This document shows, piece after piece, positions 63,731 to 64,000 of a stretch of DNA of 64,000 nucleotides (position 1 is the first letter of the stretch; every line of letters starts with the position of its first letter). Both the position numbers and the translations under genes were made by a program. Source of the stretch: Lewinella sp038528965 (GTDB taxonomy: Bacteria; Bacteroidota; Bacteroidia; Chitinophagales; Saprospiraceae). The stretch lies in the NCBI GenBank assembly GCA_038528965.1, contig JBCBEC010000034.1, positions 1-64,000 on the forward strand, read 5' to 3'. The notes below the pieces were generated by a model. The model was given only the letters and a program-made list of their open reading frames with translations. It did no database searches and was not told the origin of the DNA.

Positions 63731-64000
63731 ATGCGATACTCCCTTTTCGCCCAAGTACTCTTCCTCTCTTTTCTCATCACCGCTTGTAATTCGACGGACC
63801 AAGAAGCAGCTACCGACACTGTCGAGCGGCAGCAGTTTGTTGCTTCTACAGAGCCTCTGCCTGAATTTACCACCACAGTGGTAGAGGCCGAACTCGCTAG
63901 CCCACGCAAAGAAATGAGTGGAGTTTTAGACGGCGTAAAGATTACCGTCAACTACGGCAGCCCTTCTGTTAAGGGCCGTAGTATCTGGGACTCGCTAGTG
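63731..64000 (+). CDS. DUF2911 lipoprotein (partial, runs off the window)
   Basis: The first 90 residues are present. Signal peptide with lipobox TAC (MRYSLFAQVLFLSFLITAC), an acidic Thr-rich spacer, then SPRKEMSGVLDGVKITVNYG and SPSVKGRSIWDSLV, the characteristic start of the DUF2911 domain. Members are Bacteroidota lipoproteins of unknown function. The stop codon lies beyond the right edge. Confidence 0.88.
   Translation, partial: MRYSLFAQVLFLSFLITACNSTDQEAATDTVERQQFVASTEPLPEFTTTVVEAELASPRKEMSGVLDGVKITVNYGSPSVKGRSIWDSLV

Noticed and set aside
63694..63951. Minus-strand frame of 85 codons at the right end
   Set aside because: Antisense to the DUF2911 lipoprotein gene, which has a clear promoter, lipobox and domain start.

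Overview
The window reads as a chromosome segment of a member of the Bacteroidota, most likely a marine, Lewinella-like member of the Saprospiria (an inference from content; no rRNA gene is present to confirm it). The grounds are two PorP/SprF-type outer-membrane proteins, several very large secreted proteins with SprB repeats and C-terminal sorting domains of the type IX secretion system (T9SS), many short lipoproteins with a signal peptide ending in a lipobox Cys, the Bacteroidota-specific alternative GlmU-like nucleotidyltransferase, and promoters of the Bacteroidota type (TAnnTTTG) ahead of several genes. Shine-Dalgarno sites are mostly absent, as is usual for the phylum. No tRNA, rRNA, CRISPR array, transposase or phage gene was seen.

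Layout. 1-8.5 kb: PorP/SprF protein, GNAT acetyltransferase, a secreted caspase-like protein with a small membrane protein, an AraC regulator, small lipoproteins and an FKBP-type prolyl isomerase. 8.8-13.1 kb: a 1445-residue T9SS cargo with four nearly identical 213-residue repeats. 13.4-23 kb: lipoprotein, a decayed M14 carboxypeptidase gene, ribosomal protein L31 type B, GlmU-like enzyme, a spermidine-synthase-like methyltransferase, a DKNYY-repeat lipoprotein, a two-gene WlbC/WlbB-like sugar module and MurQ. 23.3-25.6 kb: SprB-repeat adhesin. 26-32.5 kb: housekeeping and small genes (ScpB, DUF2480, GNAT, OsmC, an orphan UPF0175 antitoxin-like protein, lytic transglycosylase). 32.8-39.7 kb: CadC-like membrane regulator with a TolB-like propeller, an FtsX/MacB-type permease, its likely ATPase and an NtrY-like histidine kinase. 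39.9-43.2 kb: a CBM9-S41 fusion peptidase and a membrane AraC regulator, flanked by two oppositely oriented arrays of one short repeat. 43.6-46.7 kb: a probable four-gene unit (AhpD-like protein, Ig-like lipoprotein, outer-membrane protein, lipoprotein). 46.9-50 kb: glyA and a purple-acid-phosphatase-like secreted enzyme. 50-63.3 kb: a PorP/SprF plus CHU_C-type protein pair and a giant 3263-residue secreted protein. The window ends inside a DUF2911 lipoprotein gene.

The main theme is cell-surface and secreted machinery delivered by the T9SS, set among ordinary housekeeping genes. The most unusual non-coding signals are a 105-bp two-hairpin element present twice (4.4 kb and, inverted, 8.7 kb), two inverted arrays of a degenerate 20-25-bp repeat, two loci each carrying a pair of a 23-bp AT-rich repeat, and a perfect 11-bp inverted repeat touching the start codon of a membrane AraC regulator.
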